Below are positions 1-6,836 of a DNA stretch of 18,828 bases, one piece after another. Made by a program: the position numbers and the translations under genes. Under the pieces are notes generated by a model that was given only the letters and a program-made list of their open reading frames with translations, made no database searches and was not told the DNA's origin. Each line of letters starts with the position of its first letter. The stretch's first letter is position 1. This DNA is from CAYJAY01 sp964370715 (GTDB lineage: Bacteria; Bacillota; Clostridia; Oscillospirales; Ruminococcaceae): the NCBI GenBank assembly GCA_964370715.1, contig CAYJKJ010000030.1, positions 1 through 18,828 of the forward strand. The letters are read 5' to 3'.

Positions 1-53
1 TGGCGCAAAAACCGCAGTATTTCTAAAGATTGAGGTCTTGTTCCTAATTTAAG

Positions 54-79
54 TAATCTCCGCCTGTCGGCGGAGATTA
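54..79. repeat. Perfect 11-bp hairpin, possible terminator of an upstream gene
   Basis: TAATCTCCGCC at 54-64 pairs perfectly with GGCGGAGATTA at 69-79 around a TGTC loop. It is GC-rich at the loop end like an intrinsic terminator, but no clean T-run follows (the next bases are TCGAGGCTTTGTTC), so terminator activity is uncertain. It is flanked by imperfect direct repeats at 32-50 and 83-101. Any gene it terminates lies outside the window to the left. Confidence 0.5.
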
Positions 80-87
80 TCGAGGCT

Positions 88-116
88 TTGTTCTTAATTA
101 AAACAACCCGTATACT
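88..116 (+). promoter_or_regulatory. Predicted promoter for engB
   Basis: TTGTTC (88-93) and TATACT (111-116) are separated by 17 bases. The -10 matches consensus at five of six positions; the -35 is weak. Transcription would start near 123, at the left arm of the inverted-repeat element, giving a leader of about 140 bases before the chosen engB start. Confidence 0.4.
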
Positions 117-120
117 CTGT

Positions 121-206
121 GTAGGGAATGCATTTTATGCATTCCGAAATCCAAAATTACCGTAGAATATCAAAAAAAGCGTAACGCATAGGGTGCATCC
201 CCCTAC
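121..206. repeat. MITE-like inverted-repeat element in the engB leader
   Basis: GTAGGGAATGCA (121-132) is inverted as TGCATCCCCCTAC (194-206), giving imperfect terminal inverted repeats about 85 bases apart. The left end also forms a perfect hairpin by itself: GGAATGCA (125-132), loop TTTTA, TGCATTCC (138-145). The interior contains GCGTAACGC (179-187) and no gene. The GTAGGG...CCCTAC layout resembles short dispersed intergenic palindromes common in clostridial genomes; I cannot test here whether it is multicopy. Confidence 0.45.
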
Positions 207-264
207 GATGCAGTGTTTGCCAAATAAAAGGAATTTTGTACGAGAAAGGTGCATAGTTAGATTT

Positions 265-852
265 ATGCAATTTAATAAAGTTGAGTTCTGCAAAGCCGTT
301 GGTTTTGCAGAACAGCTTCCCGGTTCACAAAAGCTTGAAGTTGCGTTTTGTGGGCGATCTAATGTTGGTAAATCTTCGTTGTTAAACAAGATTTGCAATC
401 GAAAAAAGCTGGCAAAGGTCAGCGGAACTCCCGGAAAGACAACCACTGTCAACTTTTTCTCAGTTAATGACCTAGTTGATATAGTTGACCTTCCGGGTTA
501 TGGTTATGCAAAACGTTCCGATGCTGAAAAGCTTCGTTGGTCAAAGCTGATGGAGCGTTATTTCACGTCGGGTAGAAACATAGCTCTTGTTCTGTTGCTT
601 GTTGACAGCCGACACAAGATAAGCAAAGATGATATTACAATGCTTGAGTTTTTGTATCAAACCGGAGTGGCGTTTATACCGGTGCTAACAAAGATTGATA
701 AGCTGAAGAAAAGCGAAAGAAACCAGCTGCTCGAGGTTTTCGAGAAACAACTTGTTGAATACCAACCCGAAGAGATAATCCCGGTGTCCTCTGAAACGGG
801 GGAGGGAATTGAAACCCTTATTGAAAAGATAATCGAATACACGGCTGAATAG
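265..852 (+). CDS. engB: Ribosome biogenesis GTP-binding protein EngB (YsxC/YihA)
   Basis: An essential cytoplasmic GTPase of the TrmE-Era-EngA-EngB-Septin group, which assists late assembly of the large ribosomal subunit. With the ATG at 265 the protein has 195 residues, the family norm, and begins MQFNKVEF, with the typical EQLPG stretch following. G1 is GRSNVGKSS (30-38), the switch I threonines sit in GKTTTV (57-62), G3 is DLPG (75-78), G4 is TKID (142-145) and a G5-like VSSETGEG lies near 178. An in-frame GTG at 193 and ATG at 208 would add 19-24 residues unlike the family and lie in or at the edge of the inverted-repeat element, so I reject them. The nearest GAAAGG (245-249) is rather far from the ATG, so start choice rests mainly on homology. 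Identity is certain from the motifs. Confidence 0.95.
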   Translation: MQFNKVEFCKAVGFAEQLPGSQKLEVAFCGRSNVGKSSLLNKICNRKKLAKVSGTPGKTTTVNFFSVNDLVDIVDLPGYGYAKRSDAEKLRWSKLMERYFTSGRNIALVLLLVDSRHKISKDDITMLEFLYQTGVAFIPVLTKIDKLKKSERNQLLEVFEKQLVEYQPEEIIPVSSETGEGIETLIEKIIEYTAE

Positions 853-893
853 ATTTGAATTGTAAATATTTTTAAAAAAATGTTATTTTATTG

Positions 894-922
894 TTTACTT
901 TTATAGTTTTTTGTGTTAAAGT
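894..922 (+). promoter_or_regulatory. Predicted promoter for the yerC-like/hslO unit
   Basis: TTTACT (894-899), 17 bases, then TAAAGT (917-922), with TG at 914-915 making an extended -10. Each hexamer matches consensus at about four positions, so this is moderate. Its position, some 30 bases before the GGAGG of the next gene, is right. Confidence 0.35.
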
Positions 923-952
923 GATAAAGTATAAAACATTGGAGGTTTAACT

Positions 953-1237
953 ATGAATAGCAAGCTTCGCACCGAACAGATGGAACAACTTTTTAAAGCT
1001 ATTGCATCTATTGATAACGCCGAGGACTGTGGCGATTTTTTTGAAGATCTTTGTACAGTCACTGAACTTAAGGCTTTTTCCCAACGCTTTCAAGTTGCAA
1101 AGATGTTGTTGGATAATAAGGTTTATAGCGATATCGTTAAAGAAACAGGAGCGTCTACAGCAACTATTAGTCGTGTAAACAGGTCTCTTTCGTTCGGAAC
1201 CGATGGATATAAAAAAATAATGGAAAAAAATAAATAG
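953..1237 (+). CDS. YerC/YecD-type TrpR-like DNA-binding protein
   Basis: A 94-residue all-helical protein of the TrpR/YerC/YecD family. The N-terminal half (LFKAIASIDNAEDCGDFF, then DLCTVTELKAFSQRFQVAKML at about 33-53) is the family's dimerising helical region, and residues 56-80 (YSDIVKETGASTATISRVNRSL) form the TrpR-type helix-turn-helix with the characteristic GAST(A)TISRV turn. TrpR itself binds tryptophan-loaded operators; the ligand and targets of YerC-type members are not established, so no target is assigned. The start has an excellent GGAGGT (941-946). The gene is 14 bases upstream of hslO and very probably cotranscribed with it. Confidence 0.85.
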   Translation: MNSKLRTEQMEQLFKAIASIDNAEDCGDFFEDLCTVTELKAFSQRFQVAKMLLDNKVYSDIVKETGASTATISRVNRSLSFGTDGYKKIMEKNK

Positions 1238-1251
1238 GTTCGGAGGAACAT

Positions 1252-2127
1252 TTGGGAAAATTAATTAGAATGATTTCAGAAAACGGCGGCATAATTGTTT
1301 ATGCCGTCGATTCAACTGATATTGTATCAAAAATGGAGCAGTTCCACAAAACATCGGCAACCGCTTCGGCGGCATTGGGAAGGCTTTTAACAGCGACGTC
1401 GCTAATGGGATCTATGCAAAAAAGCAACCAAGAAAGCATGACGGTTCGCATAAAAGCGGATGGCCCAATAGGTTCGCTCGTTGCGGTTAGCGATTTTCTG
1501 GGTAACGTTCGGGGATATTGTGACAATCCTGTTGCAGATTTACCAAACAACCCGACAACCAAAAAGCTTGATGTTAAAGGCGTGGTTGGGACTAATGGCT
1601 CGCTTTACATAATAAAAGATCTAGGGCTTAAAGAACCTTATGTAGGAACGGTTCCGATTGTAAGCGGAGAGATTGCCGAGGATATAACCAGTTACTACGC
1701 AAACAGCCAACAGGTGCCAACGGTGTGTGCTTTGGGAGTTTTGGTTGATAAAGATCTTTCGATAAAAAAAGCCGGGGGATATATTCTCCAACTTTTGCCG
1801 CAAGCTTCGGAACAAGAGATTGATGCTATCGAAAAAAACGTTGCAAAGGTTGGAAGCGTGACCGAACGCCTTGAAAATGGTTTTGATATCGAACAGATAG
1901 CCGAACTTGCGCTTGAAGGATTTGAACCTCAACTTTTAAATTCCTATAATGTAGAATACAAATGTGTTTGTTCTAGAGAAAAAACACAAGATATTCTAAC
2001 ATCGCTACCTAAGCAAGATCTTTTAGAGATGGCGTTGGACAAAAAGCCAACCGAAATCGTCTGTAATTTTTGTATGTCAAAATATGTTTTTTGTCAAGAG
2101 GAAATTGCAAATTTGATTGACGAATAG
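1252..2127 (+). CDS. hslO: Redox-regulated chaperone Hsp33
   Basis: A 291-residue cytoplasmic holdase of the Hsp33 family (usual length about 290), switched on by oxidative unfolding. The C-terminal redox switch is intact: CVC at Cys238/Cys240 and CNFC at Cys271/Cys274, the four zinc ligands oxidised to disulfides when the chaperone is activated. The N-terminal domain shows family features: YAVDSTD (17-23), TATSLMGSM (47-55), and IKADGPIG followed by GNVRGYCDNP (67-93). Translation starts at a TTG (1252) six bases after GGAGGA; no in-frame ATG fits the family's N-terminus. It is the second gene after the TrpR-like regulator and is followed by a strong terminator. Confidence 0.96.
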   Translation: MGKLIRMISENGGIIVYAVDSTDIVSKMEQFHKTSATASAALGRLLTATSLMGSMQKSNQESMTVRIKADGPIGSLVAVSDFLGNVRGYCDNPVADLPNNPTTKKLDVKGVVGTNGSLYIIKDLGLKEPYVGTVPIVSGEIAEDITSYYANSQQVPTVCALGVLVDKDLSIKKAGGYILQLLPQASEQEIDAIEKNVAKVGSVTERLENGFDIEQIAELALEGFEPQLLNSYNVEYKCVCSREKTQDILTSLPKQDLLEMALDKKPTEIVCNFCMSKYVFCQEEIANLIDE

Positions 2128-2147
2128 TCAAAATGTTTTTTTTGAAA

Positions 2148-2190
2148 AATAATCCAAGTTTTTTGAACTTGGGTTATTTTTTCTATTTTG
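2148..2190 (+). terminator. Intrinsic terminator of the yerC-like/hslO unit
   Basis: AATAATCCAAGTT (2148-2160) pairs with AACTTGGGTTATT (2166-2178) with one wobble pair, loop TTTTG, followed by TTTTTTCTATTTT. This is a textbook rho-independent terminator 20 bases after the hslO stop. Confidence 0.9.
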
Positions 2191-2234
2191 TAAACAAAGT
2201 TATAATATTTTATAAACTTTTTCAATCGAAATTC

Positions 2235-2263
2235 TTGTTATCTATAAAAAAGAATGTTATAAT
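2235..2263 (+). promoter_or_regulatory. Strong promoter of the first GGDEF/EAL gene
   Basis: TTGTTA (2235-2240), 17 bases, then a perfect TATAAT (2258-2263) with TG at 2255-2256 giving an extended -10 (TGTTATAAT). Transcription is expected near 2270. The same TGTTATAAT occurs before the + strand membrane gene at 8652-8660. Confidence 0.7.
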
Positions 2264-2306
2264 TGCAATAGGTAGAAAATATTAGTTGAAAAAAGGTATA
2301 CAAAGT

Positions 2307-4511
2307 ATGTTTAAAGCATTTACAAGAAGCAAACGAGTAACTTTAATTGCTTGTACAATAGTAACTTTGATAATATCATTAATTCTTTATATTTTGCTTG
2401 CGTATGCAGAATATGAAATTAATAAAACACGAGTTAGAACACTTTCAGAAGTTATGGAAATCCAACAGGATGATATAACGACAACAATAAAAACAGCGAT
2501 AAGCGATACAATAAGTCTTGCTCATTTTATAGGGAACTCGGATTTTAATAATTCAAGAATTATCGGTTTTCTTGAGCAACAAAAAAGTATTTTAGGGTTT
2601 CATGATATCCATTTTGTTTATCCCGATGGTATTGCTTTAACAAATTCATGGGAACATATCGATTTTTCAAATATAATCGCTCAAGAAAACACAGAATACG
2701 CCGGAGTTTATATATCAAGCCCATTTATACAGCCTTCAACCAACAATACTGCGATATATCTATACGCACCAATTCATAGTTATAACGTTTTAACCGGGTA
2801 TATTCTAGCGGAATTTTCTCTCGAACCGATGATTTCAACGATTAACTTATCTATGTATAACAATGGTTATTCGGTATTGTATGATGCTTTAGGCAATGAG
2901 CATTATCAAACAAATGAAAACCATGTAGCTTTGAAGGATATTTCAGATAAGATATTAGAGCAAAATGTATATCTAGAAGATGTATTAAGTGATTTCGATA
3001 ATATGCAAAAAGGTGGCTTTGTTTTTGACGATGAACAAAATGGTGTAACTACTTTTGTTTATATGCCGCTAGGTATTAATGATTGGATGTTGGCTTTTGT
3101 TGGTGGCGAAAGTTCAATTCCGTCTGTAGAAGATATAGGTTTGCTTTCTAGGGTTTTAATTGTAACGATAGTCTTGCTGTTTTTTGTTATGCTGGTTATT
3201 TTAGCTTCTGCGATAATTAGTAAAACTACCGCAGAAAAAGTAGCTTTTTATGATGAATTAACAGGGCTTCCAAACCTTAGAAAATTCATGATAGATACAC
3301 AAGAGGTTTTAAACAAAAATCCTGACAAAGGATATCACATCGTCAAGGTTGATATAAGAAACTTTAAAGTAATAAATGAAATTTTTGGATATGAGATTGG
3401 AGATCTCGTTTTAAAAGCGTTTGAAAAAACCTCATCAATTGTGGAAGAAAAAACCTTTGTAATGGCAAGAGCCGGTTCAGATGAATTTTTGTTGTTTTCG
3501 GGCAACGATTATCTAGCTAGCCTAGACAGCAGGACGTATAAATCCGAAACATATTTAAAACATCTAGTCCCCGAAATAGGCGATTTTAAGCTATCGTTTT
3601 GTTATGGTAGATACTATATTGAACCCGGAAAAAGAGATATCAACGAAATTCTAGCAAGGGTGACAATGGCTCATCGAATTGCTAAAACAAGAAAAGGGAA
3701 CAAGGTTGTTGATTATTCCGATAACTTTAAAAATCAAATAGTTAGAATTTCGGAACTCACAAACAAGATGGAAAAAGCGTTGGCAAACAACGAGTTTAAT
3801 CCATATTTTCAACCTAAGTTTGATATAAACAAAAACTGTATAATGGGTGCAGAGGCACTTGCGCGCTGGATCGAAAAAGACGGCAACATGATATATCCCG
3901 ATGAATTTATAACGCTTTTTGAGAGCAACGGATTTATTTCTTCGCTTGATAAATATATCCTTGAATATGTCTGCAAATCTATTAAACAATGGATGGATAA
4001 AGGATTGAAAATAGTTCCTGTTTCGGTCAACTTTTCAAGGATTCATCTGTTAAACGCCGACTTTGTAGATGAGGTTTGCGAGATTGTAGACAACAGCGGT
4101 ATACCCAGAAGATACATCGAAATCGAGCTTACAGAGTCCACCGTCATGGGTGTTGAAGCGGATATCGAAAAATTGTTTGATGACCTTAAAAAAGCAAAGT
4201 TTGCTGTTTCTATCGATGATTTTGGCTCGGGATATTCCTCACTTGGAATGCTCAAAGATTTCGAAATTGATATAATTAAACTTGATAGAAGTTTTTTATC
4301 AAAACATGAGGATCATAATAGGGGAGATATAGTAGTCGAAGGTATTATCAATCTAGCGCACAGTTTGAGCATTAAGCTTGTTGCAGAGGGTGTTGAGAAC
4401 ATCGAGCAGATAGAAATGTTAAAAGAATTTAACTGCGAATATGCACAAGGCTACTACTACTCAAAACCAATACCACTTTCTGATTTCGAAGAAAAATACC
4501 TTAAAGATTAA
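2307..4511 (+). CDS. Membrane sensor with degenerate GGDEF and intact EAL domain
   Basis: Predicted cyclic-di-GMP phosphodiesterase of 734 residues. Transmembrane helix about 11-34, an extracytoplasmic sensor region of about 245 residues (Cache-like layout by position, not by a recognised motif), second helix about 280-304, GGDEF domain about 310-475, EAL domain about 490-734. The GGDEF signature reads GSDEF (390-394), with the second Gly replaced, so cyclase activity is doubtful. The EAL set is complete: Glu516 (EAL), Asn575 (NFS), Glu607 (ELTES), Asp637-Asp638 (DDFGSGYSS), Lys658 (KLDRSF), Glu694 (AEGVE), Gln714 (QGYYYSKP). An in-frame TTG at 2286 is possible, but the ATG at 2307 has AAAAAAGG ten bases upstream and puts helix 1 at the same place as in the paralogue at 16461. 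It is monocistronic, with its own promoter and terminator. Confidence 0.9.
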   Translation: MFKAFTRSKRVTLIACTIVTLIISLILYILLAYAEYEINKTRVRTLSEVMEIQQDDITTTIKTAISDTISLAHFIGNSDFNNSRIIGFLEQQKSILGFHDIHFVYPDGIALTNSWEHIDFSNIIAQENTEYAGVYISSPFIQPSTNNTAIYLYAPIHSYNVLTGYILAEFSLEPMISTINLSMYNNGYSVLYDALGNEHYQTNENHVALKDISDKILEQNVYLEDVLSDFDNMQKGGFVFDDEQNGVTTFVYMPLGINDWMLAFVGGESSIPSVEDIGLLSRVLIVTIVLLFFVMLVILASAIISKTTAEKVAFYDELTGLPNLRKFMIDTQEVLNKNPDKGYHIVKVDIRNFKVINEIFGYEIGDLVLKAFEKTSSIVEEKTFVMARAGSDEFLLFSGNDYLASLDSRTYKSETYLKHLVPEIGDFKLSFCYGRYYIEPGKRDINEILARVTMAHRIAKTRKGNKVVDYSDNFKNQIVRISELTNKMEKALANNEFNPYFQPKFDINKNCIMGAEALARWIEKDGNMIYPDEFITLFESNGFISSLDKYILEYVCKSIKQWMDKGLKIVPVSVNFSRIHLLNADFVDEVCEIVDNSGIPRRYIEIELTESTVMGVEADIEKLFDDLKKAKFAVSIDDFGSGYSSLGMLKDFEIDIIKLDRSFLSKHEDHNRGDIVVEGIINLAHSLSIKLVAEGVENIEQIEMLKEFNCEYAQGYYYSKPIPLSDFEEKYLKD

Positions 4512-4526
4512 TAAAACCATAATACT

Positions 4527-4565
4527 AACCGCCGTTTTTAATTATTCGAAAACGGCGGTTTTGTA
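4527..4565 (+). terminator. Terminator of the first GGDEF/EAL gene
   Basis: AACCGCCGTTTT (4527-4538) pairs perfectly with AAAACGGCGGTT (4549-4560), followed by TTTG. The stem core is the same as in the terminator of the paralogue at 18692-18728. Confidence 0.88.
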
Positions 4566-4609
4566 ATATATATTGTTTAAAAATAAAACATAAAAAATTC
4601 ACTGTGAGT

Positions 4610-4640
4610 TTGCAAATCACACGACACAACGATATATAAT
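4610..4640 (+). promoter_or_regulatory. Predicted promoter of an orphan transcript
   Basis: TTGCAA (4610-4615) and a perfect TATAAT (4635-4640), 19 bases apart (longer than the ideal 17). It sits 45 bases after the preceding terminator and has no protein gene downstream on the same strand. Confidence 0.4.
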
Positions 4641-4646
4641 GTAAAC

Positions 4647-4903
4647 ATAAAGAGAGAAGATCTCAAGCAAGTCCTTTGGTTTTTAATTAATCTATTCTTA
4701 TTTAAACAAATCCCTTCACTAATAGTTTTATCAGCAAGAATTTATATCACATTTATTTAAAAAGATCTTTTCTCAAATGAACAAGCTTTGCTAAGTTGTT
4801 CATTATTGACTTCGAAACTAATTAATTCATGAAAATAGCGATAGCCTTGTTATTAGCGACGACTAATAAACAAACAAGGTTATCGCTATTTGTTTGCGTT
4901 TTT
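4647..4903 (+). ncRNA. Candidate structured small RNA of unknown family
   Basis: About 255 bases lie between the predicted promoter and a strong terminator with no credible protein gene. Foldable parts in order: GAGAAGATCT (4654-4663) can pair with AGATCTTTTCTC (4763-4774) with a two-base bulge, closing a domain of about 120 bases; AATGAACAA (4776-4784) pairs with TTGTTCATT (4796-4804), with an inner CTT/AAG; then the terminator hairpin. I compared it by eye with 6S RNA, T-box and common riboswitch signatures and recognised none. No + strand gene follows, so it is not an ordinary riboswitch leader. Seen: promoter, pairing, terminator. Inferred: that it is transcribed and functional. Confidence 0.35.
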
Positions 4904-4904
4904 T
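4833..4904 (+). terminator. Long two-tier hairpin with T-run (orphan terminator)
   Basis: A 19-base arm starting AAATAGCGATAG (4833-4851) pairs with a 19-base arm ending ATCGCTATTT (4873-4891), with a single wobble. Nested inside is an alternative stem, TTATTAG (4850-4856) with CTAATAA (4863-4869), around CGACGA. GTTTGCGTTTTTT follows. It ends no annotated protein gene and is the best evidence that the upstream stretch is transcribed. Confidence 0.65.
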
Positions 4905-5395
4905 AGCAGTGATTATGAGGGGACAGGCTAAAAAACTCTCAGCAAGCAAAAAGCTAATTGAAAACGATCCCTTGTTTTCGGATTAATCCTATTTCGCTAA
5001 ATATAAATTTAGCGAAATAAAATAGTGCCAAAAAACGTTTTATCCATGGGTTTTATCCTAAATTACAACAATCACAATTTTCAACCTATTTATAATCCTC
5101 GTTGTATTCCTTATATATTTATTATCAGAGTTAAAGCTTTTTAATTTCTTAAATTGATAATTAACAGATTAACATTTGTTTTAATTTTTCAAAACTATGA
5201 AACTATGATTTGTTGTTTTAAATTTATGCAAACTTTTATTAATCCTGTCTAATCAAACTATTTCCAGCTTTTTAAAACTACTAATATAAATACTTTTAAT
5301 ATCAATACTTTTTTGTTCTGCCTTTAACACGCTTTAATGCTTTTCTATATTTTGGAATTCTCCAACGAAAGACTGTAATGGAAAAAACAGCAAAC
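4905..5395. other. AT-rich intergenic stretch with hairpins, no convincing gene
   Basis: This stretch holds inverted repeats between 4960 and 5019 and, on the - strand near 5302-5410, a short reading frame that may be coding debris. A 23-codon frame at 4915-4986 starting MRGQAKKLS has no ribosome binding site. From 5020 to 5300 I see only AT-rich DNA without structure or coding potential. Confidence 0.5.
4960..5019. repeat. Cluster of three palindromes
   Basis: GAAAAC (4960-4965) is inverted as GTTTTC (4974-4979); GGATTAATCC (4980-4989) is a perfect 10-bp palindrome; TATTTCGCTAAAT (4990-5002) pairs perfectly with ATTTAGCGAAATA (5007-5019) around ATAA. No T-run follows on either strand, so these are not typical terminators. 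They may be protein-binding sites or remains of a palindromic repeat. Confidence 0.5.
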
Positions 5396-5396
5396 A

Positions 5397-5428
5397 AAAA
5401 AGCCCATGAATTAAATCACAGGCTTTTT
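5397..5428. terminator. Terminator of the GH13/symporter unit, bidirectional
   Basis: AAAAAGCCCATGA (5397-5409) and TCACAGGCTTTTT (5416-5428) form a 13-bp stem with two wobble pairs. On the - strand it lies about 20 bases after the symporter stop and is followed by a run of T. T-rich sequence also follows on the + strand. Confidence 0.8.
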
Positions 5429-5448
5429 AAATTTTTAGAACGACTTCC

Positions 5449-6825
5449 CTATTCCTTTATATCCCCACGGTCTTTTAGATCCTTTATAATGTCATCATAA
5501 AACTCTTTTGTTATTTTGAATTTAAAACGATATATAACATATCCCAAAATTATGAGAACAAGAGGAATGACAATCATTAATAGTTTAATCGTAGTTTGGC
5601 CGCTTTCCGGAATAGACAAAGCAACCGTTTCGCCCTGTTTAATGCCGGCTATGATGATGCCAAAGCTAACGATACCCATCGAAATCGCTCCGCCTATCTT
5701 GTTGATGAGCGGTTGAACCGAAAAGATTAAACTTTCATTTCGAGTTCCCAGTTTCCATTGACCATATTCAATCGTATCTGCAAGGAACATAAGCATAAGT
5801 AGTTGTATAAAAGCTTGACCAACAAAAAGGAGTATCGCCGCAATCGCAAGAATAGCTATTCCGTTGTCGCCAAACCAAAACATAACATAGCCGATTAAAA
5901 CAAGAACGGTAGCGATAAGATATAGTTTTTCCCTTGAAAAATATTTCGAGAAATACGGGAAGATTATGAGCGCTGTTATTTGAGCAACCCCCAAAACCGC
6001 CGCTAGAACCGCATACATCCCAACATCGCCGAATACATATTCCATATAATAGATAGCAAACGTTGTTGTTGTCAGATACCCGATGTTAAAGATCGACATC
6101 GAAATTGTTGTCCAAATTAATTGATCGTTTTTAATAAATATTTTAAAGATATCTTTGAGTTTTGTTTTTTGTTCGTTTTCCTTAAACATCTCTCGTTTTT
6201 CTTTAACGCCAAAAATAGTACACAACGTGAACAAAAGCATTATCGCCGAAACCGCAAGCGCAAAATAAAACCAAGCCAGTTGTTCGTTGCCCAACATTTC
6301 GCCAATCGACGACGTCAACGGTTGCCAACCAACTATAACCGCAAACATACCAACGTTAGCGCATATTCTAGCAAAAGCCCCTATCTTTTCTCTGACCTTT
6401 TGGTCAACGCTCAACGACGGAAGCATCGACCAGTATGCAATATCGTTTAGACCATAGAAAACATCCCATAAAAGATAAGCGACAGCAAACACAACAACGA
6501 ACATATAGTTTCTAAGCCCAAAGTCGGTGAATATAACCATGTAGCAAACTGCGCCAACTATCGCCCCCAGCAATAGCGGTGGTTTATATTTGCTTCGCTT
6601 GTTTCCGCTGTTGTCGATAAGATATCCCATCAAAGGATCGTTTAATGCGTCGATAATTCGAAGAATTGTGAAAACGGTCGACGTTGCTATAAAGATAGGA
6701 AGCGGAAGATCGAGAACCGAAGAAAGATAGTAGATAAGCGCATTTGCTATAAACGCATAGAACATATCTCGCCCGATAGTGGTTGCCCCAAAAAACACCA
6801 TGTTTTTTCTGTCTTGTCTGTTCAT
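5449..6825 (-). CDS. Sugar:cation symporter, GPH family of the MFS
   Basis: A 458-residue inner-membrane permease with about 12 hydrophobic segments, related to MelB and glucuronide/xyloside carriers. The diagnostic N-terminal motif is present: RIIDALNDPLMGYLIDN (56-72), with Asp59 and Asp63 at the positions of the cation-binding Asp55 and Asp59 of MelB, then the basic loop NKRSKYKP. The later GPH motif YGQWKLGTRNESLIFS is also present. It would import a glycoside with Na+ or H+; the sugar cannot be read from sequence. The start has AAGGGGAA just upstream, and the gene begins 11 bases after the GH13 stop, so the two are cotranscribed and the permease likely feeds that hydrolase. There is no PTS signature, so sugar arrives unphosphorylated. 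Confidence 0.9.
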   Translation of the reverse strand: MNRQDRKNMVFFGATTIGRDMFYAFIANALIYYLSSVLDLPLPIFIATSTVFTILRIIDALNDPLMGYLIDNSGNKRSKYKPPLLLGAIVGAVCYMVIFTDFGLRNYMFVVVFAVAYLLWDVFYGLNDIAYWSMLPSLSVDQKVREKIGAFARICANVGMFAVIVGWQPLTSSIGEMLGNEQLAWFYFALAVSAIMLLFTLCTIFGVKEKREMFKENEQKTKLKDIFKIFIKNDQLIWTTISMSIFNIGYLTTTTFAIYYMEYVFGDVGMYAVLAAVLGVAQITALIIFPYFSKYFSREKLYLIATVLVLIGYVMFWFGDNGIAILAIAAILLFVGQAFIQLLMLMFLADTIEYGQWKLGTRNESLIFSVQPLINKIGGAISMGIVSFGIIIAGIKQGETVALSIPESGQTTIKLLMIVIPLVLIILGYVIYRFKFKITKEFYDDIIKDLKDRGDIKE

Positions 6826-6836
6826 TTGTTTTCCCC

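Noticed and set aside
1..33. Possible C-terminus of an upstream + strand gene (frame reading WRKNRSISKD then TGA)
   Set aside because: Only ten residues are visible, all three + frames close within 51 bases, and nothing in the residues points to a family.
193..264. GTG at 193 or ATG at 208 as the start of engB
   Set aside because: The added residues do not resemble the family and lie in or at the edge of the inverted-repeat element; the ATG at 265 gives the normal length and N-terminus.
135..452. 105-codon - strand frame over the engB start
   Set aside because: It runs antisense through conserved EngB codons and the intergenic repeat, with no family resemblance.
4829..4906. 25-codon + strand frame (MKIAIALLLATTNKQ...) as a small membrane peptide
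   Set aside because: It lies wholly on the terminator hairpin, so its repetitive composition follows from the inverted repeat, and there is no ribosome binding site.
4915..4986. 23-codon + strand frame MRGQAKKLSASKKL... as a small protein
   Set aside because: No ribosome binding site, starts just after a terminator, and overlaps palindromes; chance is the simpler explanation.
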